A program made the translations under genes and the position numbers. From DALYLB01 sp046154695 (GTDB lineage Bacteria > Acidobacteriota > Blastocatellia > RBC074), in the NCBI GenBank assembly GCA_046154695.1, contig JBJXFI010000021.1, positions 1-36,193 on the forward strand: a DNA stretch of 36,193 nt, read 5' to 3'. Every line of letters begins with the position of its first letter. Positions within the stretch are counted from its first letter, which is position 1. This document shows positions 7,888 to 17,449 of this stretch, piece by piece. The notes below the pieces were generated by a model. That model searched no databases. It worked only from the letters and a program-made list of their open reading frames with translations, and had not been told where the DNA came from.

Positions 7888-9912
7888 ATGTATACCAAGC
7901 TTTTTGCAACTGGTGTGGTGCTGTTCTCGCTGGCCATGGCTTCGGAGGTTGCGCCTCTTGGGACCTACACGCCCCGGGAGCGGAGCCATTGGGCCTTTGT
8001 GAAACGGGGAGCGCCCGCGGTCCCGTCGTTTTCGCTTGCCTCGGACAATGCATGGATAAAAAGCCCGATCGACGCATTCATTTTGCAGCGATTGCGGAAG
8101 GAAGGGCTTCGGCCCTCTCCGGAGGCGGATCGTGTGACGCTGATCCGGCGGCTCTATTTCGACCTGATCGGACTGCCTCCCTCGCCCGCCGAGATCGCGG
8201 CGTTCGTCGCCGACAGGACGCCGGATGCCTGGCCGCGGCTCGTCGACAAGCTCCTCGCCAGCCCGCGGTATGGTGAGCGATGGGGGCAGCACTGGCTCGA
8301 CGTTGTCCGCTTCGCCGAAACGGACGGCTTCGAATACGACACGCATCGAGCGGACGCATGGCGATACCGCGATTACGTCATCCGCGCCTTCAATTCCGAC
8401 AAGCCCTACGACCGCTTCGTGACGGAACAACTGGCCGGGGACGAGATGGGGGCCGGCGAGGACGAAGCGATGATCGCCTCGGGCTTCAACCGGCTCGGCC
8501 CGCTTCGAAAAAACGCGGGAAACCAGGAGGTAGCCAGCAGCCGGAATGAAGTGCTGACCGAGATGACCAACGTGGTCGGGGCGGCGCTGCTCGGCGTGAC
8601 GGTGGGCTGCGCGCGCTGCCACGATCATAAATTCGATCCGATCCGGCAGAGCGATTATTATCGAATCCAGGCCTATTTCGCCTCTACGCACGAGCGCGAC
8701 ATCGTCAAGGCGACGCCCGAGCAGCAGGCGGCGTGGAAGGCCGCGGTCGAGCCGGTCGAAAAGGAGATGAAGCAGGTCAACACGTCGATCAAGGAGCTGC
8801 AGAGCAAGACCGACGCCGCGTCGATCGATCTTCGCGAGTTGCTGACGAAGCGGCTGGAGGCGCTGCAGGACCGGATGCCGGCGCCGCTGCCCGCAGTTCA
8901 CAGCGTGGCGAACATGCCCGAGAAGCGATCGCCGATTCACCTGCTGGCCCGGGGCGAGTACAGCGCAAAGGGCGAGCGGGTGGGAATGCGCCCGCTCGGC
9001 GTGCTGCTCCCGGAAGGGACGCCGGAGCTGCCGGAGAACATCGAGCGGCCTCGCACCGAGCTGGCCGCCTGGATCGTCGCGCCGGACAATCCCCTGACGG
9101 CCCGTGTGATGGTGAATCGAATCTGGCTCTACCATTTCGGCCGCGGGATCGTCGCGACGCCCAATGATTTCGGGCGGATGGGCAGCCGCCCCACCCACGC
9201 CGAACTGCTCGATTACCTGGCGGACCAATTCGTCTCCGGCGGCTTCAGCGTCAAGCGGATTCACCGGCTGATCCTCAACAGCAGCGTCTGGCGGCAGGCG
9301 TCCCAACCGCCGGCGGATCCCGCCTACAATGCGCTCACGACGCGAAAGGATCCCGAGAACAAATTTTTCTGGCGGTTCAACCGGCAGCGGCTGGAGGCCG
9401 AGCAGCTTCGCGACGCGATGCTTGCGGTGTCGGGATTGCTGAACCTGAAGCAGGGCGGGCCGAGCGTCATCGTTCCGATCGATCCGGGATTGACCCAACT
9501 GCTCTACAAGCCCGCGCAATGGGCGCCGGCCAAAGATCCGGCCGAACACGCCCGCCGGAGCATTTATCTGATCGCCAAGCGAAATCTGCGCCTGCCGTTT
9601 ATGGAGGTCTTCGACGCGCCGGATCTGCAGGCGAGCTGCGCGCGCCGCGAATCGAGCACGCACGCCCCGCAGGCGCTGGAGCTGCTCAACGGCGGCTTCG
9701 CAAACGCGCAGGCCGAGGCGCTGGCCTGGCGGCTGGAAGCCGAAGCCGGGCCGAGCCTGCGCAAACAGATCGATCTGGGCTATCGCCTGACCACCGGCCG
9801 CGCAGCCCGGACCGCCGAGATCAGCGCGGCCCTCGACTTTCTGAGGACGCAGCCCAAGCGCGAGTTCGCGCTGACGCTGCTCAATCTGAACGCGTTTCTG
9901 TACGTGAATTGA
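7888..9912 (+). CDS. DUF1549/DUF1553 (PSCyt2/PSD1-type) protein with CXXCH haem motif
   Basis: A 674-residue probable exported protein. After a short hydrophobic N-terminus (residues 1-18), the DUF1549 region runs to about residue 265 (DAFILQRLRKEGLRPSPEA, RRLYFDLIGLPPSP, GERWGQHWLDVVRFAETDG). It ends with CARCHDHKFDP at 241-251, a CXXCH motif typical of covalent haem attachment. A charged, probably coiled segment (about 270-335) leads to the DUF1553 region (RTELAAWIVAPDNPLTARVM, NRIWLYHFGRGIVATPNDFG, LILNSSVWRQAS). Larger relatives in Planctomycetes and Verrucomicrobia carry an extra N-terminal cytochrome-like domain and often a LamG-like domain; both are absent here. The family is linked by context to degradation of complex polysaccharides, but its reaction is unknown. 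GGAGA at 7876-7880 supports this start. The DUF1501 partner follows 90 nt downstream. Confidence 0.9.
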   Translation: MYTKLFATGVVLFSLAMASEVAPLGTYTPRERSHWAFVKRGAPAVPSFSLASDNAWIKSPIDAFILQRLRKEGLRPSPEADRVTLIRRLYFDLIGLPPSPAEIAAFVADRTPDAWPRLVDKLLASPRYGERWGQHWLDVVRFAETDGFEYDTHRADAWRYRDYVIRAFNSDKPYDRFVTEQLAGDEMGAGEDEAMIASGFNRLGPLRKNAGNQEVASSRNEVLTEMTNVVGAALLGVTVGCARCHDHKFDPIRQSDYYRIQAYFASTHERDIVKATPEQQAAWKAAVEPVEKEMKQVNTSIKELQSKTDAASIDLRELLTKRLEALQDRMPAPLPAVHSVANMPEKRSPIHLLARGEYSAKGERVGMRPLGVLLPEGTPELPENIERPRTELAAWIVAPDNPLTARVMVNRIWLYHFGRGIVATPNDFGRMGSRPTHAELLDYLADQFVSGGFSVKRIHRLILNSSVWRQASQPPADPAYNALTTRKDPENKFFWRFNRQRLEAEQLRDAMLAVSGLLNLKQGGPSVIVPIDPGLTQLLYKPAQWAPAKDPAEHARRSIYLIAKRNLRLPFMEVFDAPDLQASCARRESSTHAPQALELLNGGFANAQAEALAWRLEAEAGPSLRKQIDLGYRLTTGRAARTAEISAALDFLRTQPKREFALTLLNLNAFLYVN

Positions 9913-9915
9913 ATC

Positions 9916-9982
9916 GTTCGGAGTTCCGCCTTCAGGCGGTCTTTCGCCAAGGGGAAACTCGCGTGAAGGCGGAACTCGGAAC
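9916..9982. repeat. Long inverted repeat inside the operon
   Basis: GAGTTCCGCCTTCA (9921-9934) pairs with TGAAGGCGGAACTC (9964-9977). After one mismatch the stem goes on for four more pairs (9916-9919 with 9979-9982). The left arm also holds a small local hairpin, CCGCC-TTCA-GGCGG (9926-9939), so two folds compete. There is no T tract. It fills most of the gap between two genes that should be co-transcribed, so it may stabilise or process the mRNA. It also looks like a dispersed intergenic repeat. Confidence 0.7.
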
Positions 9983-10002
9983 AGTTTCGGCGAGGAATCA
10001 CA

Positions 10003-11412
10003 ATGACGGAACATTATCGAATCACGCGCAACCGGCGGGAATTTCTGCGCGATGCGTGCGGTGGCTTCGGGGCGATGGCCTTCGGCGCGATGCTGGAGCA
10101 GGAGAAGAAATGGCGGAATCCGCTTGCGCCCAAAGCGCCCCATCATTCCGCCCGGGCCAAATCAGTGATCTTTCTCTTCCTCAGCGGCGGCCCGAGCCAC
10201 ATGGAGACGTTCGATCCCAAACCGCTGCTGAACAAGCTGCACGGAGAGAAGCGGCCGGCCAGCTTCGGCGAGGCCAAATATCAGTTCGTCACGAGCGACG
10301 CCCGGCTGCTCGGAACGAAGCGAACATTCCAGCGCCACGGCAAGAGCGGGATCGAGGTCTCGGATCTGTTCCCGCACCTGGCCGAGCGGGTGGATGATCT
10401 GGCCGTCATTCGCTCCTGCCATGGCGATATGGTGGTCCACTCCGCGGCGCAATACCAGCTCTTCACGGGCCGGGTGGTGCCCGGTTTTCCCAGCATGGGA
10501 TCGTGGGTGATCTATGGATTGGGCTCCGAGTCCGAGTCCCTGCCCTCGTACGTCGTTCTGCCCGATCCGAAAGGCGCGCAGGAAGCGGGTATGCCGATGT
10601 ATGCCAACGGCTTTCTGCCAGCGGTCTATCAGCCGACGATGTTTCGGCCGGGAGACCGGCCGGTGCTCAATCTGGACCTGCCCGAGGGAATTTCGACCGG
10701 GCAGCGGCGCAAGACGCTCGGCCTGCTGAAACGGCTCAATCAGCTCGATATGGCCGAGGACGACGCCGAATTCTCGGCGCGGCTCAACGCCTATGATCTG
10801 GCATTCAAGATGCAGACCGAAGCGCCCGCGATCTTCGATCTCTCGAACGAACCGCGCGAGATCCTCGAAATGTACGGCATCGGAAAAAAGCCGACCGACG
10901 ATTTCGGCCGCCGCTGCCTGCTGGCCCGGCGCCTGGTCGAGAAGGGCGTGCGATTCGTCTGTCCGGTCTCGGGAGGCGGAACCGGCAACCTGCAGTGGGA
11001 CGCGCACGACGACATCGAGGAGAACCACCTGCGCATGGCCTCGCAAACGGACCAACCGATGGCCGCCCTGCTCACGGATCTCAAACGGAGCGGCCTGCTC
11101 GATTCGACGCTGGTGCTGATCGGCGGCGAATTCGGCCGCTCACCCGAATCGCAGGGCAGCAAGGGGCGCGATCATCATAACCTCGGCTTCACGATGGTGA
11201 TGGCGGGAGGCGGCGTCAAGGGCGGACAGGTCTATGGTGCGACAGACGAAATCGGCCTGCGCGCGGTCGAGAACCCGGTTCACTTCCGCGACATTCACAC
11301 GACGATCCTGCACCAGCTCGGCCTCGATCAGGATCTGCTGAGCTATCTGCACCTCGGCCGCGAGGAACGCCTGACCGAGGTCCACGGCCGCGTCATCACG
11401 GAACTGGTGTAA
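10003..11412 (+). CDS. DUF1501 family exported protein
   Basis: A 469-residue member of DUF1501, which I recall as belonging to the alkaline-phosphatase/sulfatase fold clan. The N-terminus reads NRREFLRDACGGFGAMAFGA, a twin-arginine-like signal, so export in folded form is likely. Family blocks are present: VIFLFLSGGPSHMETFDPKP near residue 54, GIEVSDLFPHLAERVDDLAV near 115, VHSAAQYQLFTGR near 146, LLARRLVEKGVRFVCPVSGG near 306, LVLIGGEFGRSP near 372 and KGRDHHNLGFTMVMAGGGVKG near 388. AGGAA about five bases before the ATG supports the start. It is the usual partner of DUF1549/DUF1553 genes, and the order here matches that pairing. The substrate is unknown; a sulfated or otherwise complex polysaccharide is the common guess. 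Its 3' end faces the convergent SBBP gene with only 17 nt between. Confidence 0.9.
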   Translation: MTEHYRITRNRREFLRDACGGFGAMAFGAMLEQEKKWRNPLAPKAPHHSARAKSVIFLFLSGGPSHMETFDPKPLLNKLHGEKRPASFGEAKYQFVTSDARLLGTKRTFQRHGKSGIEVSDLFPHLAERVDDLAVIRSCHGDMVVHSAAQYQLFTGRVVPGFPSMGSWVIYGLGSESESLPSYVVLPDPKGAQEAGMPMYANGFLPAVYQPTMFRPGDRPVLNLDLPEGISTGQRRKTLGLLKRLNQLDMAEDDAEFSARLNAYDLAFKMQTEAPAIFDLSNEPREILEMYGIGKKPTDDFGRRCLLARRLVEKGVRFVCPVSGGGTGNLQWDAHDDIEENHLRMASQTDQPMAALLTDLKRSGLLDSTLVLIGGEFGRSPESQGSKGRDHHNLGFTMVMAGGGVKGGQVYGATDEIGLRAVENPVHFRDIHTTILHQLGLDQDLLSYLHLGREERLTEVHGRVITELV

Positions 11413-11429
11413 CACGCCCCCGAACCCGA

Positions 11430-14400
11430 TCACTTGATATTGATGCTGACGGTATTCGCCGCCCTGCCATCCACCGTCAACACGAGGTCCACCTCGCCGC
11501 GTCCGGCCAGGGAACGCGGCACGGGAACATTCACCTGATCCAGTCCCACCAACCCGCCCTGCGCGCCGGCATACTCCACCGGCGCATTCACGCCGCCAAT
11601 CAGCACCGACGTCCTGCTCAAGGAGCTGCGGCCGCGCAGCCCTGTGCCGAACAGAAGCAGAAAAACCCGTTCGCCCACGGGGCCCAGATCCAACGGCACG
11701 CTGACGAAGCGCTGCGTCGCGGCGTCGAAGCGCGCGATCGCTTCGTAGCTCAAACTGCCATCGGCCTTGACGCGCAAGGCCACGGCGGCGGGCACGCCCT
11801 GGCCGTTGGCGCCGGCAGTGAAGAGCCCCGGGGCGACGACTTCATTCATCACCGCCCCTGTGGCATTTGTTCCAGTGGCATTGGAAACGGTCACCGTGGC
11901 CGGGCCGGGAGCCGCTCCCGGCGGCATCAAAAAATTGACCTGCCCCGGCGAAACGAAAAAGAGCGGCGCGAACAACTCCACGCCCAACGCATCCCGCACT
12001 TTGACGGTCGTGCCAGCCAGCATCGTCGGCAGTGGAATGCTCGCGGCGCTCTGCAGTTCCGAAGCCAGCGACGCTCCGAAGGCAGATGCGATCGCCTCGC
12101 TCGCGACGCCCAAACGCCGAAAACTGGCGCTGGAGACGCTGGCCACCTGTTCGGCCTGCGCGACGATGAAGCTCTGCGCCGCGATATTCACCACGGCCTG
12201 GCGCGGGGCGTTGCCGGCCGCCACCGTGAAATTGGCCGTGCCGGGGCCGTTGCCCCCGCTGTTGGGAGCAAATACGATCCAGTCGCTGCCGCTGCTGACG
12301 GACCAGCCGCATCCGGTTTGCGTATTCACCGCGACCGTGCCGCCGCCGCCGGATTGCGTGAAGACCTGACTGCTCGGCGTGAGCGTGTATGTGCACGTCC
12401 CCACCCCGCTGATCGATGCCTGCGTCATCACGTTGACGGGCGTGAGCACGCCTTGTGGATTCCGCAAGCCGTTCAGTTGGGAATAACTGCCGCCGTCATT
12501 CGTGGAGAAGAACGCGCGTTGCTGTTGCGGCCCGCTGGAATCGGCCGCAAAGACCACGCCGCGCGCCGGGCGCGGCGCCTGGAAACCCACATAGAGGTCA
12601 CCGCGATCAATTGTCAGATTGTCGCGTGTCGTCCCCGTTCCGATCCTCGACGCCGCGGCCACAATTGATACGGGAAAGTCTATGAAACCGCCATTGGCGG
12701 GAATGGACGGAATCGTGACCATCTGATTGACAAGCAGCGTGGGATTGGCGGGCGGTTGCCCCGTGCCGGCAGGATCGGCGAAGACAACCAATCGGATCTG
12801 TTCGCCAACGGGCGACGGAACGCCCTGGAATTGAGAAAAGAAGACGCGCAGGCTCCGCAGCGTGGCCGGATAGCGCGATGGCGTGAGCCGATTGACGATG
12901 AGCAGCCCATCCTGTAATGCGCCGGTCTCGACGGTGCCGTCGTCGGTGGCGAGGATTTCTCCGGGCGTCTCTCCGAGGACCTGCACGGCGACCGCGGCTT
13001 TGTCCGTCGCGTTGCTGGCAATCAACAACGTGCCGGTGTGCGCGCCCCCGGCCGTCGGCTTGAAGAAGATTGGAATGGTGAGAACGCTGCTCGCGGGAAT
13101 GACCAGCGGCAGCGTCGCAGTGGGAAGCGTTGCGGAAAAATTCGGATTGCTGCTCGTGACGGCATAGACGCTCAAACTTGCGCTGCCCGGATTCCCCAGA
13201 CTGATCGTGCGCGCCAAGGTTTGCCCCAGGGTGGCGATGCCAAAATCCAGACTGGCGGACGACAAGACGAGATCCGGCGCCCCCACCCCCGTGCCGGTCA
13301 GTGCGATCGTCAGGCTCGGGCGATTCGCCGCGTTGCTGTTGATCGTCAATGTGCCCGCTTGCGCGCCGGGCGCAGCCGGAGCAAACCGCAGTATGACGGT
13401 TTGCTGTCCGGCCCCGGCAATGGTCACGGGCAGAGCGGGGGCAATCACGGTGAAGCGGGGATTGCCGCTGCCGCTGGGACCAAGCGTGAGGCTGGCCTGC
13501 CCCGTGTTGCGCACCGTCACCGTCAGATCCTTCGTCTGCCCCGTCGGCACGTTGCCGAAATCCAGGCTTGCCGGCGAGGCGTCGATGGCCGCGGGCGCGC
13601 CTGACACGGAGAAAACATTGAAGGGCCGCTGCCCGCCGCTGTCGCCGCTGGGATTGGTGACAAACATCTCGCGCTCGCCCGGCGCGGCATCCGCGCGAAT
13701 GTTGACGCGTCGCCGCAACTCGCTCATCCCGAAAAAGCCGTAATCGGGCGGCGTCGGGTCAATCACCGTGATGGCCGAACTGGGCGGGAAGCTCACGACG
13801 GTCGTCGGCACGAAACAGGCGCCCTCGATCTTCAGTTCGAGATTGCTGCTGCCGGGCGGCGCCGAGGCCGGCGTGATTTTCGAGATGGAGGGCGACGAGA
13901 CGTGCACGCTGGCGGTCGCGACCTTGCCCACCAGGTCGGACACCTGCACGTCATTGTTAACGGGACGGGCCACGACGGTCGCAACATCCACGAGAAAGCC
14001 TTTTTGCCTCAACCCGATCCGGCCTTTGTAAAGAACCGTCGTGGATTCTCCCGGCACAAGCGAACCGAGCTGCAATGGAAACGCCGGGTTGCCGGCAACC
14101 GGCTCGGTTCCCGGCGCAACGTTGAGCCGAATGCGATCCAGCGCGACCTCCCCGGTATTGGTCACCCTGGCCGTGTAGTTGATGATCGTGAGCGGGCAGC
14201 CCGCCGAAGGCGCGGGCGTCAGCGTCAAATCGATTGCGGCGCGCACGGGCATCACCATCACCGTGACGGTATTGGAGGCCGCGTTCAGATGTCTGGTGCC
14301 CGCGCTCGCGAAGTTTGGCGTCACGGCATGGGCGAAGGCCTGGTCGATCAGCTTGGCGTTGGCGGGCGTATTGCTGTCAATCGTGACCGAATAGCTGACC

Positions 14401-17369
14401 GGCAATGCACCGCCCGCGTTGAGCGGGCCGAGGCCGCGCCACTCGATGCGATTGCCGACGACGCGCGCCGGCGGCGGATCGACGCTGCCCGGCGCGAGCG
14501 TCGTGTTGTTCGGGAGCAGCGCGTCGATGTCCACGCTCTGTAAAAAGAGGTTCCCCGGATTCAACGCGATGACCGTGAAGCGCAGCGTATCGCCCGGCAT
14601 GCCGCTGGTCGGGCTGCCATACTTTTCCAGCGTCAGGCGCGGGACGAGCACATTCGTGTCGGCGCAGATGTTCCCACGCTCGAGCAGAAGCCGCCCTGTC
14701 ACCGCGTCATTGAATCGCAACGTGACGCAATTCTGCTGCGGATTGCGCTGCTCGGCCAGGTCGTTGAGAAAGGCAAGGTATTCGAAACTGATCCTGAATC
14801 GTTGAAACGCGGTTTGCGGAGGCAGTTGCAGCACGATCGGATTGAAGGTCAGGACGTTGTCGGCATAACTGGCCACGGTCAGCGACGGACTCGACGCCGT
14901 CAGCCGGTCAAAGAACAGGCCCGGCGAAAAACCGTCGAAGATGGTCAGGCTGACCGGGCCGGTGTTGCCGGAAATGCCGTCGAGCACGATTTCGGCCTCG
15001 ACGGTGCACCTGATTTGCGTCGGCGCCTGTTCCGGGATGGCGGCGAAATTCGGCCCGGCCGCCGCTTGCGCCGCGATGCGCGGGTACGCGTCCGTCGGCG
15101 TGCAGGTCTTGGTTGCGCGATCCACCCGCACCGTGGCTGCCTCGGGCGTGGGCGTGGGCGTGGGCGTCGGTGTCGGCGTTGACAGCGGCCGGCCATCCAG
15201 GATCTTGACGAGGATGGCATCGTTTACGCCGCTCAGCGCAATCTGAAACGGCTTCTCCGTGGGAAAATTCGTCGAATTCGCCTCGCCGGTCACGTAAATA
15301 TAACCGGAAGAATCCAGCTTGATGTCGCGGCCAATATCCCCGCTCCCCCCGCCGAGGTAAGTGGAAAACACGACCGCTGAACCGGCCGCGTTCAATTTGG
15401 CGACGAAGACGTCAGATGCGCCACCCGGAGCCGGCTGCGCCGGCGTGACGGTGGGAAAATCAGACGAATCCGTCTGGCCGGTGAGCCAGGCTTCCCCCTC
15501 GCTCGTCACAACGATGCCTCTCCCGATATCGGTGCTGGTTCCTCCCATGTACGTCGAAAAAACCAACGCCGCGCCCGCGGGATTGAGCTTCGCCACGAAG
15601 GCGTCGGTTTGCGGGCCGTTCCTGAAGGCTTGCAACGGATTCACGGTCGGAAAGTTCGTCGAATCGGTTTGCCCCGTTACATAAACGTTGCCGGATGGAT
15701 CGAGCGCGATGCCATTGCCCTCGTCGCTGCTGCCCCCGCCAAGATACGTCGAAAAGAGGAGCGCCGAACCCGCCGGATTCAGCCGGGCCACGAAGGCGTC
15801 GCTGCCGCCTCCCGAAATGGCCTGCAACGCATTGGCGATCCGAAAATCCGCAGAAAAGGTCTGCCCGACGATATACGCGCTGCCGGCCGCATCCACAACG
15901 ATCCGCCTTCCTTCATCACCGCTGCCGCCGCCCAAATAGGTGGAAAACAAGAGGGCCGAACCCGCTGAATTGATCTTCGCGACGAACGCATCCCGGGTGC
16001 CGTTGCCCGCATTCATCGGCTGCAGGGGATTCGCGGTCGGGAAGTTGGCCGAGCGGCTGTATCCCGTCAGATACGCATTGCCTGCCGCATCCAACGCGAT
16101 TCCCTGCCCGCCGTCTTCCTCGGTCCCGCCAAGGTAGGTGGAGAAGAGCAATTCCGAACCGGTCGGGTTCAATTTGGCGACAAAACCGTCATCGAAGCCG
16201 CCAGGCATGGTTTGCAGCGCATTTTTCAGCGGGAAGTCTGCTGAACGCGTCACTCCCGTCACATACGCATTGCCCGCCGCATCTACGGCGATGCCCTTGC
16301 CCTCATCGTTGCTGCTGCCGCCGAAGTAGGTCGAGTAGACGAGCGCCGTCCCTGCCGCATTCATCTTCGTAATAAAGGCGCTCCGCTCGCGATCCGTGTT
16401 GGTCGGATCGAGCGGACCCTGCAATGGAAAGTTGGCCGAACTGGTGTTTCCCGTCACGTAGGCATTGCCCGCCGCATCCACGGCGATGCCCTGCCCTGCG
16501 TCGGCGAAGCTGCCGCCAAGATAGGTCGAATAGACCAGCACTGGATCGATCACGAGCGGACGGCTGGCGTCGTAGCTCGCGACGTTGAATCGCGCCTGTC
16601 GACCAGCGAGGGCAAAGCCGCCGGCGACTTCCTGTCGCGCGCCGTTCACTTCCTGATAGATGAGCGGCTTCCGCATCGTGACGTCTCCCTCCGCCAGTTG
16701 GAGAACGAGCTCGCCCCGGGCATTGACCTCGAGCTTCTCCGCGCCTTCGAACGAAAGCCGAATCGCACCCGGATCGGCCCCTGGCGCGACGATGAAGTCG
16801 TATTCCAGTTGCCGCTGCCTGCCGTAATACACCAACCCGATCCCGGGCCAGACATTCTGATATTCGACCTGCGCGTAATTGGGAACATTGACGCGCCAAC
16901 GCTGTGGATCGCTGCCGAGAAAGTAATTGCTCATGCCCGGCAACTTGGCGCGCCCGGCGATGGGCGCCGCCGAATTGGCGCCCACGAGCTTCATCCTCAC
17001 GAGTGCGGCGGGCGAGGCATTGGAATTGGCCGGGGCGCTCGCGGTCGGATGACCCGGCAAGCCGCGCGCTTCCTTGCGCAACCAGAGAACCGCCTCAGTT
17101 GCCGTCAAGTAGAGTTGATAGCCGCTGCCGCGGGAGAGAAACCTGATCTCGTCGGCGGCCTGTCCATGATTTGCTTCAAAGTGAAGCGGCAACTGCCCAT
17201 AGGCCTCAATAAGCTGCGGGCGCAGCGCCGGGGCGGACGGCGGCGCGCCCGCCCGCGCCGCTGGCTGTCCGGCAAATTGCGGGGCCGGGAACAACCGGTT
17301 CCGCCGGGCGACGAGCAGCGCCAGGGCCAGGACCAACACAAAGAGACAGACATTGCGCGTAGCTTTCAT
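11430..17369 (-). CDS. Giant SBBP-repeat surface protein with C-terminal TIGR03437 domain
   Basis: A 1979-residue exported protein. The ATG at 17369 is preferred over the upstream TTG (17426) because AGGGGA lies about eight bases before it and it starts a signal sequence (NVCLFVLVLALALLVA). After a conserved N-terminal region (about residues 50-275) come seven SBBP repeats of about 65 residues, then a threonine-proline linker (six TP units). DUF11/CARDB-like beta domains follow (LRFTVIALNPGN), then two ASPM-SPD-2-Hydin-like domains (SLDFGNVPTGQTKDLTVTV; SLDFGIATLGQTLARTISL). A BACON-like domain (CGWSVSSGSDWIVFAPNSG) precedes a final TIGR03437 domain (APLFFVSPGQVNFLMPPG). It is probably an extracellular or cell-surface structural or adhesive protein; no enzyme motif was seen. 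The small zinc-ribbon gene just upstream is probably co-transcribed. Confidence 0.9.
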   Translation of the reverse strand: MKATRNVCLFVLVLALALLVARRNRLFPAPQFAGQPAARAGAPPSAPALRPQLIEAYGQLPLHFEANHGQAADEIRFLSRGSGYQLYLTATEAVLWLRKEARGLPGHPTASAPANSNASPAALVRMKLVGANSAAPIAGRAKLPGMSNYFLGSDPQRWRVNVPNYAQVEYQNVWPGIGLVYYGRQRQLEYDFIVAPGADPGAIRLSFEGAEKLEVNARGELVLQLAEGDVTMRKPLIYQEVNGARQEVAGGFALAGRQARFNVASYDASRPLVIDPVLVYSTYLGGSFADAGQGIAVDAAGNAYVTGNTSSANFPLQGPLDPTNTDRERSAFITKMNAAGTALVYSTYFGGSSNDEGKGIAVDAAGNAYVTGVTRSADFPLKNALQTMPGGFDDGFVAKLNPTGSELLFSTYLGGTEEDGGQGIALDAAGNAYLTGYSRSANFPTANPLQPMNAGNGTRDAFVAKINSAGSALLFSTYLGGGSGDEGRRIVVDAAGSAYIVGQTFSADFRIANALQAISGGGSDAFVARLNPAGSALLFSTYLGGGSSDEGNGIALDPSGNVYVTGQTDSTNFPTVNPLQAFRNGPQTDAFVAKLNPAGAALVFSTYMGGTSTDIGRGIVVTSEGEAWLTGQTDSSDFPTVTPAQPAPGGASDVFVAKLNAAGSAVVFSTYLGGGSGDIGRDIKLDSSGYIYVTGEANSTNFPTEKPFQIALSGVNDAILVKILDGRPLSTPTPTPTPTPTPEAATVRVDRATKTCTPTDAYPRIAAQAAAGPNFAAIPEQAPTQIRCTVEAEIVLDGISGNTGPVSLTIFDGFSPGLFFDRLTASSPSLTVASYADNVLTFNPIVLQLPPQTAFQRFRISFEYLAFLNDLAEQRNPQQNCVTLRFNDAVTGRLLLERGNICADTNVLVPRLTLEKYGSPTSGMPGDTLRFTVIALNPGNLFLQSVDIDALLPNNTTLAPGSVDPPPARVVGNRIEWRGLGPLNAGGALPVSYSVTIDSNTPANAKLIDQAFAHAVTPNFASAGTRHLNAASNTVTVMVMPVRAAIDLTLTPAPSAGCPLTIINYTARVTNTGEVALDRIRLNVAPGTEPVAGNPAFPLQLGSLVPGESTTVLYKGRIGLRQKGFLVDVATVVARPVNNDVQVSDLVGKVATASVHVSSPSISKITPASAPPGSSNLELKIEGACFVPTTVVSFPPSSAITVIDPTPPDYGFFGMSELRRRVNIRADAAPGEREMFVTNPSGDSGGQRPFNVFSVSGAPAAIDASPASLDFGNVPTGQTKDLTVTVRNTGQASLTLGPSGSGNPRFTVIAPALPVTIAGAGQQTVILRFAPAAPGAQAGTLTINSNAANRPSLTIALTGTGVGAPDLVLSSASLDFGIATLGQTLARTISLGNPGSASLSVYAVTSSNPNFSATLPTATLPLVIPASSVLTIPIFFKPTAGGAHTGTLLIASNATDKAAVAVQVLGETPGEILATDDGTVETGALQDGLLIVNRLTPSRYPATLRSLRVFFSQFQGVPSPVGEQIRLVVFADPAGTGQPPANPTLLVNQMVTIPSIPANGGFIDFPVSIVAAASRIGTGTTRDNLTIDRGDLYVGFQAPRPARGVVFAADSSGPQQQRAFFSTNDGGSYSQLNGLRNPQGVLTPVNVMTQASISGVGTCTYTLTPSSQVFTQSGGGGTVAVNTQTGCGWSVSSGSDWIVFAPNSGGNGPGTANFTVAAGNAPRQAVVNIAAQSFIVAQAEQVASVSSASFRRLGVASEAIASAFGASLASELQSAASIPLPTMLAGTTVKVRDALGVELFAPLFFVSPGQVNFLMPPGAAPGPATVTVSNATGTNATGAVMNEVVAPGLFTAGANGQGVPAAVALRVKADGSLSYEAIARFDAATQRFVSVPLDLGPVGERVFLLLFGTGLRGRSSLSRTSVLIGGVNAPVEYAGAQGGLVGLDQVNVPVPRSLAGRGEVDLVLTVDGRAANTVSINIK
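15145..15180 (-). repeat. In-frame hexanucleotide repeat coding for a Thr-Pro linker
   Basis: Six consecutive 6-nt units encode six Thr-Pro pairs. Read on the + strand, the first three are identical GGCGTG and the rest are close variants. The tract separates the SBBP repeats from the downstream beta domains. Confidence 0.7.
15205..16540 (-). repeat. Seven SBBP repeats within the giant surface protein
   Basis: Each unit of about 65 codons has the form FSTYLGGxxxDxGxGIxxD, then AGNAYVTGxTxSxxFP and FVAKLNxAGSAL. Seven units can be counted. The fourth and sixth are the most divergent in the middle of the unit (SADFRIANAL; VVTSEGEAWLTG). SBBP units are thought to build beta-propeller-like folds, and seven is a common blade number. 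Confidence 0.85.
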
Positions 17370-17449
17370 GATATTTTCCCCTGAAAAATCGCCGCCAAGG
17401 CGCGCAACCCGCTTTTCCCGGATCAAAGCGTCAGGCGACCGCCAGGTCC

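Noticed and set aside
6847..10146. A 1099-codon open frame on the - strand
   Set aside because: It is antisense to three well-supported genes and has no recognisable domain. Long antisense frames are common in GC-rich DNA.
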